From positions 1-22,096 of the IMG/VR virus record IMGVR_UViG_3300010389_000160: DNA of 22,096 nucleotides; one strand, 5' to 3'. Positions 1-7,363 of this stretch are shown piece after piece; position 1 is the first letter of the stretch; the number at the start of each line of letters is the position of its first letter. The position numbers were made by a program, and so were the translations under genes. The notes under the pieces were generated by a model that was not told the origin of the DNA, did no database searches, and saw nothing but the letters and a program-made list of their open reading frames with translations. Origin of the DNA: a virus.

Positions 1-87
1 GTATTAGGTACTTCCGACTTGACAAACCGGAAAACCTTCCGCGGGTGCTATCGCGAAAATATTTGTACTAACGCTTATGGATTCTAG
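1..87 (+). other. possible 3' end of an upstream gene
   Basis: The first bases are open from the window edge in two forward frames. One frame ends with TAA at 69-71 and its translation ends in RLDKPENLPRVLSRKYLY; the other ends with TAG at 85-87. Either could be the C-terminus of a truncated upstream gene. A small terminase gene would be expected just upstream, but the fragment is too short to identify. Apart from an isolated TTGACA at 19-24 without a well-spaced -10 box, I see no regulatory element here. Confidence 0.3.
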
Positions 88-90
88 AAA

Positions 91-1005
91 ATGAAATCAT
101 GCATTTACAATCAAAACCTATTGAGGATGCTATTGGCTGCGGAAGGCGCAGACAATTGGCAGAGCTTCACCATGGAAGGTGCGACGGTCCCCGAAATCAG
201 GAGACTCAAAAAGCAGCTTCACGACAAGTATGGTTTATCTTTCGTTCCGGATGGAGCGATTAGCGGAGAAGCCGCTCCGGAAATAGAGGAAAAATACAAT
301 TTCTTGGCAAGTACGTATGAGTACATACCGTCAAGTGGAAAGTTTAGGAGGTATGGCTCAGGCAAGGAGCCTTTATTAGGCCAAGTGACAGCAAACGGCT
401 ATAGAGCAATAGGAACATTTTGGAAGAAGGCAGGGAAGGTCGTCAGCGCTCCGGCCCATAGGTTGGCTTGGTTTTGCCACTACGGAGAGGTACCAGCCGG
501 GCACGTAGACCACATAGATAACAACCGAGAGAATAACTGCATAGGCAACCTAAGAGTAGTTACGCACGCGCAAAACATGCGGAACAGGAAAGACAGCACA
601 GATGCGCCAGGTGTTCGAAGGGTTGGGAAGACGTCCAAGTTCAAGGCATCAATACACCATAATGGAGAAACCAAGCGGCTAGGCGTCTTTGATGACATGG
701 GTTCTGCCATTAGGGCTAGAAAACAAGCAGAGAAGATGGTTGATACTGGCGAATGGGACAAGGTAGAGGATTTTGAGCCAGCAACACACGCAAAAAGCGG
801 AAATGTTGGCGTAAGGATGAAGGGGGATCGCCATAGGGTTATTCTAGGATGCACTAGGCGCGAGCAAAGAAACGGCATGAAGGCCAATGTGCATATTGGT
901 ATGTATTCTGATCGCGAGACGGCATTGCTTGCCCGTGATATCTGCTACAAGTTGCGCGAAATGGGTTGCAACCCCAAAACCGGGGAGCCATTGCTTTTTG
1001 ACTGA
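91..1005 (+). CDS. HNH homing endonuclease with AP2-like DNA-binding repeats
   Basis: This 304-aa protein is a probable homing endonuclease that nicks or cuts DNA to spread its own gene. Residues about 75-168 form an HNH_3-type nuclease. The core HVDHIDNNREN (138-148) supplies the catalytic histidine region, followed by GNLRVVTHAQNM, the usual Asn-bearing end of the family. Two AP2-like DNA-binding segments follow, at about 173-215 and 238-290. Residues 1-60 are helical and unassigned. The gene is visibly less GC-rich than the terminase and uses more A/T-ending codons, which suggests independent acquisition. No good Shine-Dalgarno sequence precedes the ATG at 91. Its stop lies about 50 nt before the preferred terminase start. 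HNH proteins beside terminases can also assist packaging in HK97-type phages, but the AP2 repeats point to a mobile endonuclease. Confidence 0.85.
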   Translation: MKSCIYNQNLLRMLLAAEGADNWQSFTMEGATVPEIRRLKKQLHDKYGLSFVPDGAISGEAAPEIEEKYNFLASTYEYIPSSGKFRRYGSGKEPLLGQVTANGYRAIGTFWKKAGKVVSAPAHRLAWFCHYGEVPAGHVDHIDNNRENNCIGNLRVVTHAQNMRNRKDSTDAPGVRRVGKTSKFKASIHHNGETKRLGVFDDMGSAIRARKQAEKMVDTGEWDKVEDFEPATHAKSGNVGVRMKGDRHRVILGCTRREQRNGMKANVHIGMYSDRETALLARDICYKLREMGCNPKTGEPLLFD

Positions 1006-1054
1006 TTACACCCGCAATCAGAGACAAGACAGGTTCCAACGCAAGAGGCGCACG

Positions 1055-3079
1055 GTGACCGAAGGCAAGGCGCCTGCCAAGTTCGCCAAGTTGCGCGAGG
1101 ACAACGCCGGCTGCTTGCCCGATTGGCTGCGGGCGTTTATGCCCGAGAGCTTCCCGCTTGAGTTCTCGCCCGATCATATCGAGATGCTAACGCTCATGCA
1201 GGAGACAATTGAGCACGGCGGCATGTACGCGCTCGCCATGCCGCGCGGGATGGGGAAGACGACGAGCAGCCTAGGGGCGGCGGCGTGGGCGGTACTGGAA
1301 GGCCACATCAAGTACTTGGTGCTAGTCGGCGCCGACAGCAAGAGCGCGGGTGAAATGCTCGACTTCATCAAGACGCAGTTGCTGCACAACGAGCGCCTGC
1401 AAAAAGCCTATGCACCGGTGACGGGTTGGATGGAAGTAACGCAGGACGAGGACGGCGACAGCGAGTTCAATCACACGGGATACTTGAGCCAAGGCGAAGG
1501 GCAGGCATTGCGCTACAAGAGCCAATTGCGCCCCGACGGCAGAAAACCGCATGTCGAGTGGAGCAAGAGCCCGCCAAAGATTGTTTTGCCGTGGTTGCCG
1601 AAGTCAACGCAGGAGGCGCACGGCGTCAAGTGCTGCGGGGCGGTCATCGAGGCGCGCGGGCTGACGGGCGGGCTGCGCGGCATGAAGCACTGCCTGCCTG
1701 ACGGGACGGTTGTGCGGCCTGACATGGTGATAGCAGACGACCCACAGACGCGGGAAAGCGCCGCCAGTTTGACGCAGACCAAGACCCGCATGGAGATCAT
1801 GCGCGGCGACCTGATGGGGCTTGCCGGCCCCAACAAGGCAATTCGAGTTGTCGTCCCGTGTACGGTCATCAGCGAGGGAGACTTGGCAGATCAGTTGCTT
1901 GACCGCACCGAATGTCCCGAGTTTCGCGGGATCAAGAAACAACTGATCTACAAGTGGCCCGACGAGCAGGACGGCCTTTGGCAGCAATACGCCGAAATCT
2001 ATAAGCGATGCAAGCGCGAGGGCAAGACGACGGCGGAGGCTACCGAGTTCTATGCAGCCAACCGCAAGGCCATGGATGCCGGCGCCGAGGTGGCGTGGGA
2101 CGAACGCAAGGAGCCGAGGCAATTGTCGGCTTTGCAATACGCGCAGGACAAGCTATTGACCATGGGCGAGCAGGCATTTTATGCCGAGATGCAAAACGAC
2201 CCGCGCGCCAGCCAACCGACGATTTACGAGCTAAGCGCCGACAAGGTAAGCAAGCAGCTAAACGGGCTCCCGCAATACGAGCTTGGCCCCGAGTCGCATT
2301 TTGGCGCCGTCATGGTAGATATTAACATGTACGGCTTGCATTGGGTGGCAGTCGGGACGGCAAGCGACTTTTGCGGGACTATCGCGGGTTGGGGCAAGTT
2401 CCCGAGCGGTAACAAGCGGCTGTTCTACCCCGACAGGCGCGACGGCGTCACGGAGGAACAGGCCGTTTGGCAGGGTCTAAGCGAGCTGGTAGACGCCTTG
2501 ATCGCCTGCCCGTGGACGCGCAAGGGCGAGCGCGTGCACCTAGACGCCGTAACGATTGACTGCGGGTACCAAATGGACACCGTTTTCAGGTTCTGCAAGC
2601 ACAAACTGCGCGAGGGTGTGCCCTTCAAGCTGATCCCAAGTCGAGGCAATGCCAGCAAAAGCTATCGGCAATCGCGGGTCGTCGGGCGACCCGGAACGGG
2701 CTACCACGTAACCGAGTTCAGCGGGCGCGGGCGGGTGCTTGTCCACAATGCCGACTTTTGGCGGATGCAGTCGCAAAAAATGTTCTTGCTGCCGCCCGGC
2801 GCCCCCGGCAGCCTGTCGATCTACGGGCGCGACCACGTGAAGCAGCGCGAATTGGCGGACCAAATAACCGCCGAGCGATTGGTTGAGTATTACCGAGGAT
2901 CGACGCAGGACTTGTATAGTTGGTCAAAGCCGCCAGGACGGCGAAACGACTTGCTTGACGCGCTTGTTGGCGCCGTCGTTGCGTGCCATTTTATGGGAGC
3001 CCGACCGGCGGGCATCCCGCAGGAAGTAGTAAAACGCGCCAAGAAGCGCAGAGCAAAAGTGAGCGTAACAAAAGTATGA
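1055..3079 (+). CDS. terL: terminase large subunit
   Basis: This is the ATPase/nuclease motor that pumps phage DNA into the prohead and cuts it. From the GTG at 1055 it has 674 aa. The Walker A motif MPRGMGKTT lies at about 62-70 and the Walker B motif MVIADDPQ at about 224-231. The C-terminal RNase H-like nuclease shows acidic positions in VMVDIN (Asp about 422), VTIDCGY (Asp about 502) and RNDLLDAL (Asp about 632 and 635). I chose GTG 1055 because AAGAGG stands six bases upstream. The frame is open back to 887, and TTG 998, which overlaps the endonuclease stop, is an alternative start. The stop overlaps the ATG of the next gene (ATGA). No small subunit is recognisable in the window. Confidence 0.93.
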   Translation: MTEGKAPAKFAKLREDNAGCLPDWLRAFMPESFPLEFSPDHIEMLTLMQETIEHGGMYALAMPRGMGKTTSSLGAAAWAVLEGHIKYLVLVGADSKSAGEMLDFIKTQLLHNERLQKAYAPVTGWMEVTQDEDGDSEFNHTGYLSQGEGQALRYKSQLRPDGRKPHVEWSKSPPKIVLPWLPKSTQEAHGVKCCGAVIEARGLTGGLRGMKHCLPDGTVVRPDMVIADDPQTRESAASLTQTKTRMEIMRGDLMGLAGPNKAIRVVVPCTVISEGDLADQLLDRTECPEFRGIKKQLIYKWPDEQDGLWQQYAEIYKRCKREGKTTAEATEFYAANRKAMDAGAEVAWDERKEPRQLSALQYAQDKLLTMGEQAFYAEMQNDPRASQPTIYELSADKVSKQLNGLPQYELGPESHFGAVMVDINMYGLHWVAVGTASDFCGTIAGWGKFPSGNKRLFYPDRRDGVTEEQAVWQGLSELVDALIACPWTRKGERVHLDAVTIDCGYQMDTVFRFCKHKLREGVPFKLIPSRGNASKSYRQSRVVGRPGTGYHVTEFSGRGRVLVHNADFWRMQSQKMFLLPPGAPGSLSIYGRDHVKQRELADQITAERLVEYYRGSTQDLYSWSKPPGRRNDLLDALVGAVVACHFMGARPAGIPQEVVKRAKKRRAKVSVTKV

Positions 3080-3315
3080 CACCCGCCGCCGTCAAAAAAC
3101 GGCTACACTTGGCAGTTGAGCACCTGCAAGAGGCAGGCGTACGCGACTGTATGATTGCCTTCGAGGGCACGGACGAAGACGGCAGCGTGCAACCGTACGT
3201 GCTGCGCATTGGCTCGCCGATGGCGTGCTTGGCGTTGGCGCAATTCGCCAGCGACTACTTGGAGCAGCAACGCAATTCGGGAATCTACCAAAACGAGGAC
3301 GACGATGAAGACTGA
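3076..3315 (+). CDS. small hypothetical protein
   Basis: This 79-aa protein starts at the ATG inside the ATGA overlap with terminase, so it is probably translationally coupled. The frame is open upstream to 2983, but that part lies inside the terminase gene. The N-terminal half is helical and basic (TPAAVKKRLHLAVEHLQEAG). The C-terminal end is strongly acidic (YQNEDDDED). The middle, QPYVLRIGSPMACLALAQFASDYL, reads like a small alpha/beta fold. I do not recognise a family. It lies between packaging and glycosyltransferase genes and overlaps the next gene by 11 nt. Confidence 0.7.
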   Translation: MTPAAVKKRLHLAVEHLQEAGVRDCMIAFEGTDEDGSVQPYVLRIGSPMACLALAQFASDYLEQQRNSGIYQNEDDDED

Positions 3316-4513
3316 AGTGCTAATAGCCACCCGCCGCGACCCCGACTTGCGGGCGACGGTTGACAATATCAAGCAAAACAGCGGCTGCCACGTGACCGTG
3401 CACGAGGACGAGCGCGGCGCCGGCCCGCAGGCAATCCGCCACAAGCTGATCCGCGATGCCGTGCGGGCGGATGTAGTGATCGTCATGGACGGCCACATGA
3501 GAATTCGCAAGGGCACGCTTGACGCAGCAGCCGAGTATGTCGGCGCGCGAGGCAACAAGGTCGCCTGTCTGCGGTGCTTCCATAGCGAGCGGGAGGATTG
3601 GACGGGTACCCCGTATGCGGGCGCCACGCTGCAATGGGGCGGCAAGGGCAAGGATGCAGGCGAGCCGCAAGCATTCGTCGCCAAGTGGCGCAAGAGCCAA
3701 GACGCCGGCAAGATTGGCGCCGTCATGGGGGCGTGTTACGTCATGCGGCGCGATTGGTATATGGACGGCCTGCGGGCGCCTTGGCAGTGGGGGCAGGGCT
3801 GGGGCTGCGACGAGGAGTTGCTAAGTGCTGCTTCATATCTGCGTGGCGGGGAGGTAGAATTGCTGCCTTGGGCGGTTTGGCACCGTGCCCAGGTGGCAAA
3901 AAAGCAGGCTTTTAGGTACTCGCAGGCGCAAAAACTGGGCGTATGGGCTAACAGATTGGCGCTTTTGCAGGCGTTGCCGATGCCCGAAAAGCAGCGGAAC
4001 GAGCTTGTACGGCAGATCATGCCCGCGCTAGATATGCATAATTGGCGGCAGGTGGCCTTGCGGGTGGACAAAATCACCCTTGAATTGCAGGAATACCGCG
4101 CGTTTTTGGCTGCCGGCGGGCTAAGTTGGGGTGACTTTTGTACTCAAATCATGGAAAAGGAGACGGTGAAAATGGCTAGCATGATGGAAATGCGCGAGCA
4201 GGCGCGGGCTTTTGGGCTGACGGTGCCCTCTGGTTGCAAGAAGGTCGAGCTGCGGGCGATGTTGGACGACTTTCGTAAAACCGATTCACCCGAGCAGGTG
4301 CCCGAGCCCGAGCCGATGGAAGTGCCGAAGCGCCCGCGCGCGAATTGGGGGCCGGGAGAGTACAACAACCTGAAGGCGCGCGAATGCGTGCACTGCGGGG
4401 GCTTGCATACCGAGGTTGTAGGCGTGCGGCATATCGGCAAGCTGACGATTCGGCAGCGCATGTGCAAGGCCTGCTTCAAGCCGTTTCCGACTCGGGAGGT
4501 GGTTGTCAAATAA
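3305..4513 (+). CDS. GT-A glycosyltransferase (GalNAc-transferase-like) with C-terminal SAP/HeH-like segment and zinc ribbon
   Basis: This 402-aa protein starts at ATG 3305, with GAGG six bases upstream. The N-terminus (MKTEVLIATRRD) and VVIVMDGHMRI (57-67) are those of a GT-A nucleotide-sugar transferase. Asp62-Gly-His64 matches the metal-binding DxH motif of polypeptide GalNAc-transferases (GT27) and related GT2 enzymes. The segment GACYVMRRDWY (142-152), then WGQGWGCDEELLSAASYLRG (162-181) and ELLPWAVWHRAQ, matches the acceptor/catalytic block of that group and its terminal metal-ligand His. After about residue 285 comes a short SAP/HeH-like helical segment (about 294-325), a Pro/Glu linker, and a four-Cys zinc ribbon (Cys361, 364, 387, 390). 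I infer sugar transfer to protein or cell-surface acceptors; the actual substrate is not visible. An in-frame ATG at 4172 with its own Shine-Dalgarno could yield the C-terminal part alone. Confidence 0.8.
   Translation: MKTEVLIATRRDPDLRATVDNIKQNSGCHVTVHEDERGAGPQAIRHKLIRDAVRADVVIVMDGHMRIRKGTLDAAAEYVGARGNKVACLRCFHSEREDWTGTPYAGATLQWGGKGKDAGEPQAFVAKWRKSQDAGKIGAVMGACYVMRRDWYMDGLRAPWQWGQGWGCDEELLSAASYLRGGEVELLPWAVWHRAQVAKKQAFRYSQAQKLGVWANRLALLQALPMPEKQRNELVRQIMPALDMHNWRQVALRVDKITLELQEYRAFLAAGGLSWGDFCTQIMEKETVKMASMMEMREQARAFGLTVPSGCKKVELRAMLDDFRKTDSPEQVPEPEPMEVPKRPRANWGPGEYNNLKARECVHCGGLHTEVVGVRHIGKLTIRQRMCKACFKPFPTREVVVK
4157..4174 (+). promoter_or_regulatory. internal ribosome binding site and start in the glycosyltransferase gene
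   Basis: AAGGAG at 4157-4162 lies nine bases before an in-frame ATG at 4172 (residue 290). Initiation here would give a separate 113-aa protein (4172-4513) made of the SAP/HeH-like segment and the zinc ribbon, without the transferase. The domain border and the start coincide, which is the reason to suspect it. There is no direct evidence that it is used. Confidence 0.4.
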
Positions 4514-4530
4514 TTCTTCTATGCTATAGA
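4503..4530 (+). promoter_or_regulatory. sigma70-type promoter candidate for the head gene operon
   Basis: TTGTCA (4503-4508) and TATAGA (4525-4530) are 16 bases apart. TGC directly before the -10 box makes an extended -10. The site overlaps the end of the glycosyltransferase gene and lies upstream of the only gap of any size in the early + strand cluster. Transcription would start near 4537 and give a leader of about 70 nt before the TTG start at 4608. Confidence 0.45.
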
Positions 4531-4568
4531 AGGCAGGCGCCCGCTAACAATTCCAACGCCCTCTGCGC

Positions 4569-4590
4569 GGTTGTATATTACCCTACAACC
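4569..4590 (+). promoter_or_regulatory. hairpin in the leader of the head operon
   Basis: GGTTGTA (4569-4575) pairs perfectly with TACAACC (4584-4590) around an eight-base loop. It lies just before the strong GGAGGG ribosome binding site at 4595-4600. No U-run follows, so it is not an ordinary terminator. It may stabilise the transcript or tune translation of the joiner gene. Confidence 0.4.
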
Positions 4591-4607
4591 TACCGGAGGG
4601 TTTTTGT

Positions 4608-4826
4608 TTGGCTATCGCCACCACTACCGCGCGGCTCGAAGCCGTGCAAGCGGCAATCGCAGCCGTAGAAGCAGGGCAGAGCTTTACGATTGACGGCGTA
4701 ACCTTCACGCGCGCCAATCTCGCGACCCTGTATGCCCAAGAGAAGTACCTAGAGGGCAAACTGGCGAAAGAGTCGGGCAATCGTCCATTCATGAAGACAA
4801 TCGGCTTTACGGGGATGTCATACTAA
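4608..4826 (+). CDS. gpW-like head-tail joining protein
   Basis: This 72-aa protein starts at TTG 4608, seven bases after GGAGGG. Its length and layout fit lambda gpW: an N-terminal helix (TTARLEAVQAAIAAVEAG), a short beta pair (QSFTIDGVTFTR) and a second helix (NLATLYAQEKYLEGKLAKE). gpW binds the portal after DNA packaging and prepares the head for tail attachment. The position immediately before a lambda-type portal gene matches the lambda order W-B. The stop TAA overlaps the portal ATG by one base, which suggests coupling. Identification rests on size, fold-like pattern and synteny. Confidence 0.75.
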   Translation: MAIATTTARLEAVQAAIAAVEAGQSFTIDGVTFTRANLATLYAQEKYLEGKLAKESGNRPFMKTIGFTGMSY

Positions 4827-6286
4827 TGGCACCCCGTAAGCGAATGCCGCGCAAGGCTACGAACTTCACCTACCATGCCGCCGAGGATAAAGGCCGGCGG
4901 CAGGCGCCGGGCACCCGCACGAAGTCGGAGGACGTCGTTTTGCGGGCACCGCGCCGCAAGCGGCTGATTGCTACCGCTCGCGATCACTGCCGCAACTACG
5001 CCCTGATGGCGTGGGCAATCCGCCGGCACCTAGACTCCGTGTCCAAGTTCTCGCCTTTGGTACGGACGGCCAGCGACGAGCTAAACAACTACCTCGAAGA
5101 CAAACTGCGGCAGCACGGCAAGAAGCGCAACTTCGACGTTGCCAAGCGGCACTCGCGTGATTCGATGATGCGCCTGTTTGAGATGCTCAAGGTGACCGAC
5201 GGCGACTGTGCCCTCCACAAAGTCGACGGCGGCTACCTGCAAGGCATCGAGGGCGACCGTATCCGCGAGAACTCCGAGATAGGCACCAACGAGCACGGGC
5301 TGCTGATTGACGATTTTACCGGCGCCACCTTGGGCTATGCCGTCCACAACCGCACCGATGGCGGCGGCTTTGAGTTCGATAGGGTTCTGCCTGCCGAGGC
5401 GGTTGTCATGGACGGCTACTATGGTCGCTATGACCAAACGCGGGGCATCTCGCCGCTTGCGGCTGCGCTCAACATGTGTACCGACGCGCACGAAGCCTTC
5501 GAGTGGACGCAGCTAAAGATAAAATTTCACTCCATCCTTGGGCTGCAGATCAACCGCGCCACCACCAGCGAGGCAACGGACGGGTTCCCGACAACCGAAA
5601 GCCTAGACTACGACACCGACAGCGACGGCAACCAAACAGCCGAGAACCGCTACGAGTTCGACCCGTCGGGCTTGACCATGTTCGACATGGACCCCGGCGA
5701 GAGCGTCAGCCCGATTGAGAGCAACACGCCCGCGCAAGAGTTTACCGACTACAGCATGCTGATGATTCGGCTGATCCTGCTGGCGTTGGACATCCCATAC
5801 ACGGCATTTGACAGCATGTCTGCCAGCTTCTCCGCACGCATTGCAGATCGCGAAGAATATGAGAAGTCAGCCCAACACAAGCGGCAGAAGAATTGCGAGG
5901 TGTTGGAGGAAATCTACGAGTGGATCATTGGCGATTGGTGGGAGATGGACGACGAGTTGCGCCGCTTGGCGTCAGCCGCCGGCATTGTCAGCCCGTCCGC
6001 GCTGAATGATCGCGTCGAGTGGGTCGGGCAGTCGACGCCTTGGCTTGACAAGCTGAAGGAAGTCAACGGCGACGCCGTCGCCATTGCCAACGGACTCGAC
6101 AGCCGTAGTCGCATCGTCAAGCGCCGGCACGGCGTCAGCTTCGAAGACATAGCCCGCGAGTTGGCGGCAGAAGAGAACCTGGCCGACACGCTCGGGCTTG
6201 ACTTGGTCAAGGGCAACCCCGGCCAGCAGACGATTGGACAGATTGAAACACAGATAGACGAGGAAAACGCAAATGGCGACACCTGA
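4826..6286 (+). CDS. phage portal protein, lambda family
   Basis: This 486-aa protein forms the dodecameric ring at the unique capsid vertex through which DNA passes. The basic N-terminus and the stretch ARDHCRNYALMAWAIRRHLD are typical of lambda gpB-family portals, as is the later EFTDYSMLMIRLILLALDIP followed by SMSASFSARIADREEYE. The length is close to the family norm, slightly short. The start ATG overlaps the stop of the gpW-like gene by one base (TAATG), and the end overlaps the protease gene by 14 nt. The order joiner, portal, protease/scaffold, capsid is the lambda head order. Confidence 0.9.
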   Translation: MAPRKRMPRKATNFTYHAAEDKGRRQAPGTRTKSEDVVLRAPRRKRLIATARDHCRNYALMAWAIRRHLDSVSKFSPLVRTASDELNNYLEDKLRQHGKKRNFDVAKRHSRDSMMRLFEMLKVTDGDCALHKVDGGYLQGIEGDRIRENSEIGTNEHGLLIDDFTGATLGYAVHNRTDGGGFEFDRVLPAEAVVMDGYYGRYDQTRGISPLAAALNMCTDAHEAFEWTQLKIKFHSILGLQINRATTSEATDGFPTTESLDYDTDSDGNQTAENRYEFDPSGLTMFDMDPGESVSPIESNTPAQEFTDYSMLMIRLILLALDIPYTAFDSMSASFSARIADREEYEKSAQHKRQKNCEVLEEIYEWIIGDWWEMDDELRRLASAAGIVSPSALNDRVEWVGQSTPWLDKLKEVNGDAVAIANGLDSRSRIVKRRHGVSFEDIARELAAEENLADTLGLDLVKGNPGQQTIGQIETQIDEENANGDT

Positions 6287-7352
6287 CCTACAGGCAATCC
6301 CGCGCCGCGCCTGCGAGCTGCGCGCCGAGTTTGCCCACATTGGCGATAACGGCGAGAACGCCAAAAGCGCCCCCGTGCGGCTATTGGCCCGAAGCTCGCA
6401 GCCCATCGAGCATTGGTATTGGGGCAATGTTGCCCACGATCTCGAAGGCTACAACTTGAACGGCAAGAGCCGCCTTCCGATTGACTTCGACCACGACACG
6501 GGCGAAGCCATCGGTTACCTGAACAAGTTTGAGGTGACGGAAGATGGCTTGTATGCCAGCGGCGCCATCGTCAGCACCCAAGAAGGCGACCGCGCCAGTA
6601 AAATCATCAGCCAAATGCATGCCGGCATCCCTTACGAGGCCAGCATCAACTTCGGCGGCGACGGCATCGAGGTCGAGCAGGTGCCCGCCGGCAAATCGGC
6701 AACCGTCAACGGCTACGAATTGGCAGGCGAGAGCATGGTAGTTCGCAAGTGGCCGCTGCGCGGGGTGGCCGTGACTTTGTACGGGGCTGATGGCAACACC
6801 AGCACCAACCTACTAGCCGACAGCGGCACCGTTGCCGCCAAGGTTATCACACAAAAACAGGAGGAAGGCGACATGCCCGACACCGAAGAATTGAGCGCCG
6901 AGGGCAGCACGCCTGTCGAAGCGGTCAACGAGGCGGCAGAGGTCGCCCAATCCAACGAGGCAACCGAATCGGCTGCCAATCTATCCCAGGCTGTCGAAGC
7001 CGAAGCTGCGGAGCCCGTCGAGGGTGTCGAAGTTGCGGAAGTGGAAGCCAACGAGCCCGAAGCGGATCACCAGTTCAGCGCTACCGAGTTTGCGCGGCTC
7101 GTGTCGTCTTTTGGCGCAGAAGTGGCGGCGCAGGTCGTCACGAACGGCGGCGGTTATCAGGACGCATTGCAGCTTGCTTATGATGGCGCCTTGGCGCGCA
7201 TCGCTGAGCTAGAGGCGAAGGTTTCCGAGTTCACCGCCAAACCACGGACGGCATCAAGTGCTGCCGTTTCCTTTGTCGATGGCGAATCGACAAAACGCAA
7301 AAAACTATCGTTCGCGCAAGGCATTGAGGCCAAACTGCGCGGCGAAATCTAG
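6273..7352 (+). CDS. prohead protease fused to scaffold domain
   Basis: This 359-aa protein combines a capsid maturation protease with a scaffold. The N-terminal part (about 1-180) has the herpesvirus-assemblin-like pattern: PIDFDHDTGEAIGYL carries the likely catalytic His74, and GIPYEASINF carries the likely nucleophile Ser124. The C-terminal 160 residues are Ala/Glu-rich and acidic, with a coiled-coil stretch (DALQLAYDGALARIAELEAK) and a basic C-terminal tail (STKRKKLSFAQGIEAKLRGE), typical of scaffolds. The protease would cleave scaffold and perhaps capsid termini during maturation. An internal start at 6873 should express the scaffold alone. The gene overlaps the portal by 14 nt and precedes the major capsid gene by 11 nt. 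Confidence 0.82.
   Translation: MATPDLQAIPRRACELRAEFAHIGDNGENAKSAPVRLLARSSQPIEHWYWGNVAHDLEGYNLNGKSRLPIDFDHDTGEAIGYLNKFEVTEDGLYASGAIVSTQEGDRASKIISQMHAGIPYEASINFGGDGIEVEQVPAGKSATVNGYELAGESMVVRKWPLRGVAVTLYGADGNTSTNLLADSGTVAAKVITQKQEEGDMPDTEELSAEGSTPVEAVNEAAEVAQSNEATESAANLSQAVEAEAAEPVEGVEVAEVEANEPEADHQFSATEFARLVSSFGAEVAAQVVTNGGGYQDALQLAYDGALARIAELEAKVSEFTAKPRTASSAAVSFVDGESTKRKKLSFAQGIEAKLRGEI
6873..7352 (+). CDS. nested scaffolding protein from internal start
   Basis: AGGAGG (6859-6864) precedes an in-frame ATG at 6873 by eight bases, inside the protease-scaffold gene. Initiation would yield a 159-aa acidic protein starting MPDTEELSAEG and identical to the C-terminal scaffold part. Lambda C and Nu3 have this arrangement: the protease carries the scaffold as its C-terminal tail, and an internal start makes free scaffold in excess. 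The start falls exactly at the border between the folded protease and the acidic low-complexity region, which supports a functional role. Confidence 0.65.
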   Translation: MPDTEELSAEGSTPVEAVNEAAEVAQSNEATESAANLSQAVEAEAAEPVEGVEVAEVEANEPEADHQFSATEFARLVSSFGAEVAAQVVTNGGGYQDALQLAYDGALARIAELEAKVSEFTAKPRTASSAAVSFVDGESTKRKKLSFAQGIEAKLRGEI

Positions 7353-7363
7353 GAGGACTAGCA

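Noticed and set aside
19-54. TTGACA at 19-24 as promoter for the endonuclease
   Set aside because: The nearest -10-like sequence (TATCGC at 49-54) is 24 bases away, too far for a normal sigma70 promoter.
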